Below, one piece after another: positions 16,555-24,509 of a DNA stretch of 64,000 bases (positions within the stretch are counted from its first letter, which is position 1; every line of letters begins with the position of its first letter). The notes beneath the pieces were generated by a model. The model saw only the letters and a program-made list of their open reading frames with translations, was not told where the DNA came from and searched no databases. The DNA comes from Aquipuribacter nitratireducens (GTDB lineage: Bacteria > Actinomycetota > Actinomycetes > Actinomycetales > JBBAYJ01), in assembly GCF_037860835.1 (NCBI RefSeq), contig NZ_JBBEOG010000002.1:62001-126000 (forward strand). The letters run 5' to 3'. A program made the position numbers and the translations under genes.

Positions 16555-16581
16555 CGGGACCGCTGCTGCGGCCGCCGGCGC

Positions 16582-17457
16582 TCAGGTGAGGGCGAGTCCC
16601 GACCCGAGGCCGAGCCCGAGGAGCAGCAGGTACCGGCCGGTGCCGCCGAGCGGGGCGACGAGGTCCCGCCCGGTGTCACCGCGCAGCACGGCGCGCGCGG
16701 GCGGCAGCGCCGCCGGGACGGCCAGCAGCGCGAGGAGCGCCCCCCACCCGCTCGTCGTCGCCGCGAGCAGCACCGCGGGCACGGGCACGGCGAGCAGCCC
16801 GACGAACAGCCGCCGGGTGCGGGCGTCGCCGAGGGCGACCGCGAGCGTGCGCTTGCCGGCGACGGTGTCGGTCGGGATGTCCCGCAGGTTGTTGACGACC
16901 AGCAGCGCGGCGGCGACGGCGCCGAGCGCGACCGCCGCGGCCACGCCGCCCGCGTCGAGGGCGAGGGCCTGCGTCCACGTCGTGCCGAGGACCGCGACGA
17001 GGCCGAAGAACACGAACACCACGACCTCGCCGAGACCGGCGTAGCCGTACGGCCTCGGGCCGCCGGTGTACGTCCAGGCCGCGACGACGCACAGCGCGCC
17101 GACGAGCAGCAGCCACCACGTGCCGCTGAGGGCGACGAGCACGAGACCGGCGAGAGCGGCGACGGCGAAGGCGAGGACGGTCGCCGTGAGCACCGCACGC
17201 GGCGACGCCAGCCCCTGCCCGACGAGCCGGACCGGGCCCACCCGGTCCCGGTCCGTGCCGCGGACGCCGTCGGAGTAGTCGTTGGCGTAGTTGACGCCGA
17301 CCTGCAGCGCGAGGGCGACGACGAGGGCGAGCACGGCGCGCCCGGGCGCGACGGCGCCGAGCCCGACGGCCGCGCCGGTCCCCGCGGCGACGGGCGCGAC
17401 GGCGGCCGGGAGGGTGCGCGGGCGTGAGCCGGCCACCCACTGGGCGGGGGTCGTCAC
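16582..17457 (-). CDS. menA: 1,4-dihydroxy-2-naphthoate polyprenyltransferase
   Basis: 291 residues with about eight or nine transmembrane helices. The UbiA-family first Asp motif is NYANDYSDGVRGTD (near 55-68), and the second is in NNLRDIPTDTVAGKRTLA (near 185-202). The start WVAGSRPRTLPAAVAPV is typical of MenA. It attaches the polyprenyl tail to DHNA, producing demethylmenaquinone for MenG (encoded at 44.8 kb). It follows the PLDc_N gene by 11 bp and is the last gene of the minus-strand men unit. Confidence 0.93.
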   Translation of the reverse strand: MTTPAQWVAGSRPRTLPAAVAPVAAGTGAAVGLGAVAPGRAVLALVVALALQVGVNYANDYSDGVRGTDRDRVGPVRLVGQGLASPRAVLTATVLAFAVAALAGLVLVALSGTWWLLLVGALCVVAAWTYTGGPRPYGYAGLGEVVVFVFFGLVAVLGTTWTQALALDAGGVAAAVALGAVAAALLVVNNLRDIPTDTVAGKRTLAVALGDARTRRLFVGLLAVPVPAVLLAATTSGWGALLALLAVPAALPPARAVLRGDTGRDLVAPLGGTGRYLLLLGLGLGSGLALT

Positions 17458-17468
17458 GGGGGAGGGGG

Positions 17469-17831
17469 TCAGCGCCGCCCGCCGGGCGCGGGCCCGCCGG
17501 GGTCACCCGCGTCGCCGTCGCGGCGGTCGCCGGGCTCCTCCGGTGGGTCCTGCGCCCCGCGGTCGAGCCCCCGGAGGAAGTCGGGGTCGTCGTCCGGGCC
17601 GAGGACCCGTGGCGCGGGCCGGCCGAGACGGCCCGTGCCCGGCAGGCGGCTGCGGCGCGGGCGCCCGGCGATGAGCCACGCGACGCCGCCGGCGAGGGGG
17701 AACAGGAGGACCAGCAGCACCCACACGAGCTTCGGGAGGCCCCGGACGTCGGAGTCGTCGGACCGCACGACGTCGACGAGGCAGTAGACCGTGAAGGCGA
17801 GCACGAGCGCCGGGATGATGAGGGCTCTCAC
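17469..17831 (-). CDS. PLDc_N-type membrane protein with acidic tail
   Basis: 120 residues. Helices at about 2-18 and 30-50 flank VVRSDDSDVRGLPKLVW and end in WLIAGRP, matching the 68-residue paralogue at 16348. The tail (about 58-120) is Pro/Gly/Asp/Arg-rich and contains DDPDFLRGLD, a motif common in this group. The GTG start overlaps the menE stop by 4 bp, so the reading frame that continues further upstream in the same frame was not used. Constant company of men genes, but role unknown. Confidence 0.75.
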   Translation of the reverse strand: MRALIIPALVLAFTVYCLVDVVRSDDSDVRGLPKLVWVLLVLLFPLAGGVAWLIAGRPRRSRLPGTGRLGRPAPRVLGPDDDPDFLRGLDRGAQDPPEEPGDRRDGDAGDPGGPAPGGRR

Positions 17832-19153
17832 GGGTGCTCGTCCTCCTGCTCCGGGGGTGCGTGGTCCTGGCGACCATGGTCTCCCATGCCGGCGTCCGGC
17901 GTCGTCCGGGGTGCCGCGCCGGCGGCCGCGAGCAGCCGGACGGCAGCCGCGCGGTCCGGTTTGCCCACGCCCGCGACGGGCAGGGCGTCGACGAGGACGA
18001 CGCGGTGCGGGGTGGCCGCGCGACCGACGCGGTCCCGCACGGCGGTGACGGCGCGGGGCATGACCTCGCGCGTCGCACCGTCGTCGTCGGGGACGAGCAC
18101 GAGCCCGACGACCGTGCCCCACGAGTCGTCCGGCAGGCCGACCGCGAGGGCGTCGGTCACACCCGGGACCGTCCGGGCCGCCGCGGCGACCGCGTCGAGC
18201 GCGACGTTGGTGCCGCCGCACACGACGACGTCGTCGAGGCGTCCGAGCACCCGGAGGCGACCGCCCTCGACGACGGCACGGTCGGTGGTCCGGAAGCAGC
18301 GGGGACCGCCCGGGACCACGTCGTCGCCGAACCCGCCGCCGGCCGCGTCGGGGGCGCCGTGGTCGCCCCCGGGGGCCGCGGGGTCGCGGCGGTAGCCGCG
18401 GGCGACCACCGGGCCGCTCACGACGACCCGGCCGAGCGGCGGCTCCACGTCGACCCGCACCCCCGGCAGGGCCGTGCCGTCGTACACGCAGCCCCCGCAC
18501 GTCTCCGTCATGCCGTAGGTCTCGACGACGCCGACCCCGAGGGCCTCGGCCCGCTCGCGGGTGCCGGCGTCGAGCGCGGCACCGCCCACGAGGACCGCGT
18601 CGAAGGAGACGAGCGCCGCGCGCGCCTCGCGACCGGCGCGCCCGGGTGCGACGAGCAGGCGTCGCAGCTGCGTGGGCACGAGGGACGTGTAGCGGCGCTG
18701 GCGCCCGCCGAGGGTCTCGGCGGCGGCCGCGAACCGGGCGGGGTCGAAGCCGTCGGTGAGGTCGAGCGCGACCGGGGTGGTGCCGGCGACGAGGGACCGG
18801 ACGAGCACCATGACGCCCGCGACCGTGTGTGCGGGCACCGCGAGCAGCCACCGGCCGGAGCCGCCGAGGTGGTCGTGCGTGGCCGCCGCGGACGCGAGCA
18901 GCGCCGACGCGGGCAGGAGCACGGCACGGGGGGCGCCCGTGGACCCCGTCGTGGTGACGAGGGCGGCGGTGGGGTCGCGGGGGTCGTCCTCGTCGGCCGC
19001 GAGCGGCTCGATGAGCCACGGGGGGACGGGCGCGGTCCCGGCCCGGGGGAGCACCGCGGGCCCTGCCCCGCACAGGGCGTCGCGCAGGGGGTCGAGGAGG
19101 GGACGGCCGTCCGCTCCCGTCACGGGGACGGTGAGGACCGCCCGGCCGCTCAC
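17828..19153 (-). CDS. menE: o-succinylbenzoate-CoA ligase
   Basis: 441 residues, an ANL-superfamily adenylate-forming enzyme. TTTGSTGAPRAVLLP (near 67-81) is the P-loop, ETYGMTETCGG (near 208) the A5 motif and GRLDDVVVCGGTNV the hinge; the final lysine motif is GVGKPDRAA. It is short (family about 450-490), which is usual for actinobacterial MenE. It activates OSB, made by MenC, for ring closure by MenB. An inserted Gly/Asp/Pro-rich loop (about 255-285) separates the core from the hinge. Lies 7 bp after the CPBP gene. Confidence 0.9.
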   Translation of the reverse strand: MSGRAVLTVPVTGADGRPLLDPLRDALCGAGPAVLPRAGTAPVPPWLIEPLAADEDDPRDPTAALVTTTGSTGAPRAVLLPASALLASAAATHDHLGGSGRWLLAVPAHTVAGVMVLVRSLVAGTTPVALDLTDGFDPARFAAAAETLGGRQRRYTSLVPTQLRRLLVAPGRAGREARAALVSFDAVLVGGAALDAGTRERAEALGVGVVETYGMTETCGGCVYDGTALPGVRVDVEPPLGRVVVSGPVVARGYRRDPAAPGGDHGAPDAAGGGFGDDVVPGGPRCFRTTDRAVVEGGRLRVLGRLDDVVVCGGTNVALDAVAAAARTVPGVTDALAVGLPDDSWGTVVGLVLVPDDDGATREVMPRAVTAVRDRVGRAATPHRVVLVDALPVAGVGKPDRAAAVRLLAAAGAAPRTTPDAGMGDHGRQDHAPPEQEDEHP

Positions 19154-19160
19154 GAGCGGG

Positions 19161-20060
19161 TCAGACCCGGGCGGTGGACAGCGGGCAGACGGCGCACGCG
19201 CTCGACCCGGCGTGGTCGCACGCGCCCGTGCACGCCGCTCCGTCCGGGTGCGCGGCCGCGTGGCTCGTGCCGTGGCTCGTCGCGTCGCCCGTGGCCTGCG
19301 CAGCGGCGCTGGCGGGCGAGACGTCGGCCGTCGACGTGCCGGGCACGACGGTCACGGCCTGGCCGGCGGCCGCGTCGGTGCCGTGGTCGTGGCCGCACGC
19401 GCACCCCTCGGCGCGGTGTGCCGTGACGAGGGTCCGGCCGAGGCCGAGGGCCGCGACCGACGCGTGGAGGGCCGCCGCGGCGAGCGGGCTGCCCGTGAGG
19501 AGCACGACGAGACCGAGCCCGAAACCGAGGACCGTCGCGAGCACGAAGGCCGTGCCGCGGGTGCCGGGTCGCGCCCGGACCGCCTGCAGGGCTCCCGTCG
19601 CGCCCGCGGTGAGCAGGACGGCGACGGTGACGGGGGAGCCCGCGGCCTCGAGCAGCCCGAGGAGGAAGCCGCGCAGGACGACCTCGGTGCCGACGGCCGT
19701 CGCGACCGTCGCCGTCAGCGCCCGCCGGTCGCCGGGGAGCGGTCCGCGACGCGCGGTCCACGCGACGGCGAGCCCGAGCAGGAGAACCGCCACGGCCGTG
19801 AGGAGCCAGCCGGGCACGGGTGGGGCGACCGCGATGGCGCTCCACCACAGGTCGACCCCGACGAGCCCCGCGGCGACGGTCGCGACGACGACGAGGCCGA
19901 GCTGGCCGAGGACGGTGAGGCGCTGTGCGCCGGCGACGGCGGCGTTCCGGGCGACCAGCGGACGCCGGTCGCGGACGAGCCGGGTCGCCATGGTCGCCTC
20001 CCACGCCGTCCACGCCACGACGGCGAGGGCGACCGCGACAGCGGCGAGCACGAGGTCCAC
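19161..20060 (-). CDS. CPBP-like membrane protein with Cys/His-rich tail
   Basis: 299 residues from GTG 20060, set by a leaderless -10. About eight hydrophobic segments cover residues 1-210. TEVVLRGFLLG (Glu126, Arg130) resembles the CPBP glutamic protease motif EExxxR, but the first Glu is Thr; ALHASVAALG (His199) would be the later motif. The tail from 220 to 299 carries six cysteines (220, 222, 277, 281, 289, 292) and six histidines in clusters such as CACGHDHG and CDHAGSSACAVC, a probable metal site. An active CPBP protease is doubtful. Encoded between menE and a Nudix gene. An extension to 20108 was rejected because it would cover the promoter. Confidence 0.6.
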   Translation of the reverse strand: MDLVLAAVAVALAVVAWTAWEATMATRLVRDRRPLVARNAAVAGAQRLTVLGQLGLVVVATVAAGLVGVDLWWSAIAVAPPVPGWLLTAVAVLLLGLAVAWTARRGPLPGDRRALTATVATAVGTEVVLRGFLLGLLEAAGSPVTVAVLLTAGATGALQAVRARPGTRGTAFVLATVLGFGLGLVVLLTGSPLAAAALHASVAALGLGRTLVTAHRAEGCACGHDHGTDAAAGQAVTVVPGTSTADVSPASAAAQATGDATSHGTSHAAAHPDGAACTGACDHAGSSACAVCPLSTARV

Positions 20061-20072
20061 GCACCCAGGGTA
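20061..20072 (-). promoter_or_regulatory. Leaderless promoter -10 of the CPBP-menE-menA unit
   Basis: CCTACCCTGG on the minus strand; TACCCT is 20072 to 20067, six bases before the GTG at 20060. Confidence 0.7.
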
Positions 20073-20173
20073 GGAACCTCCGCCCGTACCGGACGACACG
20101 GGAGGCATCGGGTGGATAACGGTTCGTCAGCGGTTCGGTAACGGTGGGTGCCGGCGCAGGGTCGGACCGGTGA

Positions 20174-20638
20174 TCACGACGGGGCCGAGCGCTCCTCGAG
20201 CCAGCGGGGGAGCCACTCGGGGTACACGGTGTCCTCCGTCGAGGCGAGCTCCCGCGCGGTCCACCAGCGCCAGCCGAGCAGCGCCCGGGTCTCGACGTCG
20301 GTGTGGGCGCCGGGCTCGACGGCGACGTCCGCGGCGTCGAGGCGCGACACGTAGAACAGCTCGTGCTGGCGGTACTCGACGCCGTCGTACGTGAACTCCG
20401 CGGAGCGCTCGGCGACCGGGCCGTGCAGCTCGACGCCGGTGAGGCCCGTCTCCTCCCACAGCTCCCGCGCGGCGGCCTGCAGGTGGCTCTCGCCCGGGTC
20501 GAGGCCGCCGCCCGGGGTGAACCACCACGACCTCGTCGCCGGGCGGGCCGGGTCGCAGCCGTGGAGCAGGAGGAGGCGGCCGCGGCCGTCGAGCAGGAGG
20601 ACGCGGGCGGAGCGGCGGTCGATCGGGGCCCCGGTCAC
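20174..20638 (-). CDS. Nudix hydrolase
   Basis: 154 residues. The Nudix box reads GGGLDPGESHLQAAARELWEETGL split around residues 43-66, with the catalytic Glu cluster REL-WEE intact. The N-terminal strand [18 protein letters not shown] is typical of mutT-like enzymes. Substrate unknown; nucleotide or CoA diphosphates are possible. It begins 7 bp after menB and is probably co-transcribed with it. Confidence 0.85.
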   Translation of the reverse strand: MTGAPIDRRSARVLLLDGRGRLLLLHGCDPARPATRSWWFTPGGGLDPGESHLQAAARELWEETGLTGVELHGPVAERSAEFTYDGVEYRQHELFYVSRLDAADVAVEPGAHTDVETRALLGWRWWTARELASTEDTVYPEWLPRWLEERSAPS

Positions 20639-20645
20639 GGCGCCG

Positions 20646-21599
20646 TCAGTAGTACCAGGGGAACGCCGACCAGTCGGGGGTCCGCTTGTCGAGGAACGCG
20701 TCGCGGCCCTCGACCGCCTCGTCCGTCATGTACGCCAGGCGGGTCGCCTCGCCGGCGAACACCTGCTGGCCCATGAGGCCGTCGTCGGTGAGGTTGAACG
20801 CGAACTTCAGCATGCGCTGCGCGGTGGGGGACTTGCCGTTGACCTCCGCGGCGACCTGCAGCGCGTCGCGCTCGAGGTCGGCGTGGTCGGCGACGACGTT
20901 GACCGCGCCCATCCGCTGCATGGTCTCGGCGTCGTAGGTGCGACCGAGGAAGAAGATCTCGCGGGCGTTCTTCTGCCCGACCATCTTCGCGAGGTACGCG
21001 CTGCCGTACCCGGCGTCGAAGCTGCCGACGTCGGCGTCGGTCTGCTTGAAGCGGGCGTGCTCGCGGCTGGCGACCGTGAGGTCGCACACGACGTGGAGGG
21101 AGTGCCCGCCGCCGGCGGCCCAGCCGCTCACGACGGCGACGACGACCTTCGGCATCGTCCGGATGAGCCGCTGGACCTCGAGGACGTGCAGTCGCCCGCC
21201 CTCGGCCCGGGTGCGCTTCTCGTCCACCGTGTCGGCGGTCTCGCCCTCGGCGTACTGGTAGCCGGTGCGGCCGCGGATCCGCTGGTCGCCGCCGGAGCAG
21301 AACGCCCAGCCGCCGTCCTTCGGGCTCGGGCCGTTGCCGGTGAGCAGGACGCAGCCGACGTCGGGCGTGCGGCGCGCGTGGTCGAGGACGGCGTACAGCT
21401 CGTCGACCGTGTGGGGCCGGAAGGCGTTGCGGACCTCGGGCCGGTCGAACGCGACCCGGACGGTGCCGCCGGCCGGGCCGTCGAGGACGCAGCGGTGGTA
21501 CGTGACGTCGGTGAGACGCTCCCGGCCGAGCTCGGTCGGGTCCACCTCCCGCCAGGCCGACGGGTCGAACGTGTCGGAGACGTGGGGGAGCGCGGGCAC
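20646..21599 (-). CDS. menB: 1,4-dihydroxy-2-naphthoyl-CoA synthase
   Basis: 317 residues from GTG 21599. Crotonase fold: AFDRPEVRNAFRPHTVDELY near 50-69, oxyanion hole CSGGDQRIRG near 100, AVVSGWAAGGGHSLHVVCDL near 150 and the catalytic Asp/Tyr region TDADVGSFDAGYGSAYLA. The C-terminal DKRTPDWSAFPWYY tail is typical of long-type MenB. It closes OSB-CoA to DHNA-CoA. Back-to-back with menC (21 bp between starts), and preceded by a TACGCT -10 exactly six bases away. Confidence 0.95.
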   Translation of the reverse strand: MPALPHVSDTFDPSAWREVDPTELGRERLTDVTYHRCVLDGPAGGTVRVAFDRPEVRNAFRPHTVDELYAVLDHARRTPDVGCVLLTGNGPSPKDGGWAFCSGGDQRIRGRTGYQYAEGETADTVDEKRTRAEGGRLHVLEVQRLIRTMPKVVVAVVSGWAAGGGHSLHVVCDLTVASREHARFKQTDADVGSFDAGYGSAYLAKMVGQKNAREIFFLGRTYDAETMQRMGAVNVVADHADLERDALQVAAEVNGKSPTAQRMLKFAFNLTDDGLMGQQVFAGEATRLAYMTDEAVEGRDAFLDKRTPDWSAFPWYY

Positions 21600-21611
21600 G
21601 GCGCGAGCGTA
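21600..21611 (-). promoter_or_regulatory. Leaderless promoter -10 of menB
   Basis: TACGCT (21611 to 21606, minus strand) plus six bases precedes the GTG at 21599. It overlaps the upstream region of the divergent menC. Confidence 0.65.
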
Positions 21612-21620
21612 CGGGCGAGG

Positions 21621-22649
21621 ATGACCGCCGTGCCGTCCGACGTCCCCGACCTGCCCCCGCCCGCGGACGTGCACGTCGTGGCGCTGCCGCTGCGCACGCG
21701 GTTCCGGGGGTTGACGGTCCGGGAGACGCTCCTCGTGCGGGGCCCGTCCGCGTGGGGGGAATTCGCCGCCTTCGCCGAGTACCCGGACGACGAGGCCGTG
21801 CGGTGGCTCGCAGCCTGCTACGAGGCGGCGTACGGGTCGTGGCCCGCCGCTCGTGTTCCCGCGGTGCCCGTCAACGCGACCGTCCCGGCCGTGCCCGCCG
21901 ACGACGTCCCGTCGGTGCTCGCCCGCTTCCCCGGCTGCACGACCGCGAAGGTGAAGGTGGCGGAGCGGGGGCAGTCGCTCGCCGACGACCTCGCCCGGGT
22001 CGCCGCGGTGCGCGAGGCGCTCGGCCCCGGCGGCGCGATCCGCGTCGACGCGAACGCGGGCTGGGACGAGGCGCAGGCGGTGGACGCGCTGCGCGCCCTC
22101 GCCGGGGCTGGGCTCGAGTACGCCGAGCAGCCCGTCGCGGGCGTCGACGGTCTCGCGCGGCTGCGGGTGGCGCTCGCCCGGGCGGGGGTGGACGTGCCGG
22201 TCGCGGCCGACGAGGTCGTGCGTCGGGCCTCGGACCCGCTGGCCGTGGCGCGAGCGGGCGCCGCGGACGTCGTCGTCGTGAAGGCGGCCCCGCTCGGCGG
22301 GGTCGCGGCGCTGGTGGCGCTGGCGACCGAGCTGCGCGAGTCGTACGGGGTGCTCGTCACCGTGTCGTCGGCGCTGGAGTCGTCGGTCGGGCTCGCGGCG
22401 GGTGTCGCGGCAGCGGCCGTGCTCGACGCCGGGCGGGCCGAGGGACTGGCGACGGCCGCCCTGCTGGCCGGCGACGTGACCGCGTCGCCGCTCCTGCCGT
22501 CCGGCGGGCGCGTGCCCGTGCGCCGCGTGGCTCCGGACCCGGCGCTGCTCGGGCGCTGGGAGGCGCCGCCGGAGCGGCAGGCGTGGTGGCGGGAGCGGTT
22601 GACCCGGGTGCACGGGCTGCTCGCGGCGCGGGGAGGATCGGCGGCGTGA
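21621..22649 (+). CDS. menC: o-succinylbenzoate synthase
   Basis: 342 residues, enolase superfamily. TAKVKV (near 112) holds the KxK catalytic pair, RVDANAGWD (near 140) the first metal Asp, EQPV the Glu, ADEVV the second Asp and VVKAAPLGG the opposite-face lysine. It dehydrates SHCHC to OSB. ATG 21621 is used; GTG 21630 is an equally possible start because GAGGAT lies seven bases before it. The stop overlaps the menD start. Confidence 0.92.
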   Translation: MTAVPSDVPDLPPPADVHVVALPLRTRFRGLTVRETLLVRGPSAWGEFAAFAEYPDDEAVRWLAACYEAAYGSWPAARVPAVPVNATVPAVPADDVPSVLARFPGCTTAKVKVAERGQSLADDLARVAAVREALGPGGAIRVDANAGWDEAQAVDALRALAGAGLEYAEQPVAGVDGLARLRVALARAGVDVPVAADEVVRRASDPLAVARAGAADVVVVKAAPLGGVAALVALATELRESYGVLVTVSSALESSVGLAAGVAAAAVLDAGRAEGLATAALLAGDVTASPLLPSGGRVPVRRVAPDPALLGRWEAPPERQAWWRERLTRVHGLLAARGGSAA

Positions 22650-24286
22650 ACCCGTCGACCGCCGCGGCCCGCGCGATCGTCCAGGGCCTCGTCGACGCCG
22701 GTGTCGAGCACGTCGTGCTGTGCCCGGGGTCGCGCTCGGCGCCGCTGGCGTACGCGCTCGCCGCCGCCGACGACGCCGGGCTGCTGCGCGTGCACGTGCG
22801 GATCGACGAGCGCTCCGCCGGGTTCACGGCGCTCGGCATCGGCAAGGCCGGCGGCATCGCCGCGGTCGTGACGACGTCCGGCACGGCCGTGGCGAACCTG
22901 CTGCCGGCGGTGTGGGAGGCGCACCACTCGCAGGTGGCGTTGCTCCTGCTCACCGCTGACCGGCCGCGCCGCCTACGCGGCACGTGGGCGAACCAGACGA
23001 CGCCGCTCCAGGCGGCGGCGTTCGCCGAGGCCGCGCTCGAGGTGCTCGACGTCGAGGCCGCGGAGGGCGTGGACCTGCGTGCCGAGGTCGTCCGGCTCGT
23101 GCGGGTCGCGCGGGCCGACGACGGCGGTGCGGGTGGGCCGGTGCACGTGAACGCCGGGTTCGACGACCCGCTCGTGCCGGACGACCTCGCGTGGTCGCCC
23201 GGCGCAGCCGCCGTGGCGGACCCCCCCGCTGCCCGAGCGGTCGCACCGGTCGTCCTCGACGACGAGCCGACGCTCGTCGTCGCCGGGGACGGGGCAGGGC
23301 GGCTGGCGCCGCTGCTGGACGCCGAGGGGGCACCCTGGTGCGTCGAGGCGTCGGCGGGGCTCGGGTCCCGGCTCCCTGCCGTGCCGTCCGGTCGTCTGCT
23401 GGTCGACGTGGCGGGGCTGGGAGCGGACGTCCGTCGCGTCGTCGTCGTCGGGCGCCCGACCCTCACGCGACCGGTGAGCCGTCTGGTGCAGCGCGAGGAC
23501 GTCGAGGTCGTACTCGTCGGGCGTGGGGCGCTCCCCGGCCCGGGTCGTGGCGTCCGGCGGGTCGAGGCGGCCTCCGTGCCGACGGACCTCCCCTGGCGCG
23601 ACCGCTGGCGACGAGCCGGCGCGGCCGCACTCGGCGCCGTGCACGCCACCCTCGACCGCTCGTCCGCGTTCGCGGGTCTGCACGTCGCGCGGTGCGTCGC
23701 CTCGGCCCGCTCCGCCTGGGCGGGTGACGAGCCGGAGCTGTTCGTAGGCGCCAGCAGCATCGTGAGGGATCTCGACCTCGTCCTCGACCACGGGATCCGG
23801 CGGCCCCCGGTGCTGGCCTCCCGCGGTCTCGCCGGCATCGACGGGAGCCTGTCCACCGCCGGCGGCATCGCGCTCGGGGGCGGCGCGCCCGTCCGGGCGC
23901 TCGTCGGCGACCTCACGTTCCTCCACGACACCAACGGCCTGCTCGTCGGGCACACCGAGGAGCGCCCGCCCGTGCAGGTGGTCGTCGCCAACGACGACGG
24001 CGGCAGCATCTTCGGCCTGCTCGAGCACGGCGAGGAGCGGTTCGCCGGTGTCCACGAGCGCTTCTTCGCCACGCCGCACGGCGTCGACCTCGCCTCGCTG
24101 TGCCGGGCGCACGGCGTCCCGCACCGGCTCGTCACGACCGAGGCGGAGCTCGCCGACGCGCTGGGCAGCTGGGACGGCGGGGCGATGGAGGTCGTCGAGG
24201 CCCGGACCGACCGGTCCGGCTCCCGTGCCCTGCAGGCCGAGGTCGCGGCCGCGGCACGGGAAGCGGCGCTCGCCACGCTCCGGTAG
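22646..24286 (+). CDS. menD: SEPHCHC synthase (2-oxoglutarate decarboxylase, ThDP)
   Basis: 546 residues, the usual MenD length. CPGSRSAPLAYAL near 26-38, the catalytic Glu region RIDERSAGFTALGIGKA near 53-69, VTTSGTAVANLLPAV near 75-90, and the ThDP-binding C-terminal part with GDLTFLHDTNGLL and VVVANDDGGSIFGLLE. It condenses isochorismate (from MenF) with 2-oxoglutarate. Starts in the stop of menC and has a GGGGAGG ribosome site, so the pair is translationally coupled. Confidence 0.95.
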   Translation: MNPSTAAARAIVQGLVDAGVEHVVLCPGSRSAPLAYALAAADDAGLLRVHVRIDERSAGFTALGIGKAGGIAAVVTTSGTAVANLLPAVWEAHHSQVALLLLTADRPRRLRGTWANQTTPLQAAAFAEAALEVLDVEAAEGVDLRAEVVRLVRVARADDGGAGGPVHVNAGFDDPLVPDDLAWSPGAAAVADPPAARAVAPVVLDDEPTLVVAGDGAGRLAPLLDAEGAPWCVEASAGLGSRLPAVPSGRLLVDVAGLGADVRRVVVVGRPTLTRPVSRLVQREDVEVVLVGRGALPGPGRGVRRVEAASVPTDLPWRDRWRRAGAAALGAVHATLDRSSAFAGLHVARCVASARSAWAGDEPELFVGASSIVRDLDLVLDHGIRRPPVLASRGLAGIDGSLSTAGGIALGGGAPVRALVGDLTFLHDTNGLLVGHTEERPPVQVVVANDDGGSIFGLLEHGEERFAGVHERFFATPHGVDLASLCRAHGVPHRLVTTEAELADALGSWDGGAMEVVEARTDRSGSRALQAEVAAAAREAALATLR

Positions 24287-24299
24287 GTCGCGCGGACGA

Positions 24300-24374
24300 C
24301 GCCACGACGACACCCGCAACGCCGGTTCCGTGCACCGGCGACCCCGAACGGCCGTTCGTTGTGTCGTCGTGGCG
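24300..24374. terminator. Convergent-gene hairpin region
   Basis: A perfect 14-bp inverted repeat, CGCCACGACGACAC at 24300-24313 against 24361-24374, encloses a small hairpin (GCCGG 24321-24325 with CCGGC 24335-24339) and a perfect 14-bp palindrome CGAACGGCCGTTCG at 24345-24358. It lies between the convergent ends of menD and the LacI-type gene, so a two-way terminator is likely. No T-run follows. Confidence 0.6.
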
Positions 24375-24402
24375 CGGGTCACCCGCCGCCCGGACGGCAC
24401 TC

Positions 24403-24478
24403 GCTGCGGCACAGGGGTTGTAGCGCCCGGATCGGCCGTTTCGCGTCCACAACCGCTGTGGCGCAGGGGTTGTGGCGC
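24403..24478. repeat. 24-bp direct repeat with internal inverted arms
   Basis: Two 24-bp copies with three differences lie at 24403-24426 and 24455-24478 (core GGCNCAGGGGTTGTNGCGC). The second copy also forms a hairpin with the preceding CCACAACC (24447-24454) and GGTTGTGG (24468-24475). Located just past the stop side of the LacI-type gene. Confidence 0.6.
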
Positions 24479-24509
24479 GGGAGCGGGCTTGTGGGCGGGC
24501 GGGGCGCGG

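Noticed and set aside
20061-20108. Longer start for the CPBP-like protein at 20108
   Set aside because: It would place coding sequence over the TACCCT promoter; the added residues are Gly/Ser-rich and not helical.
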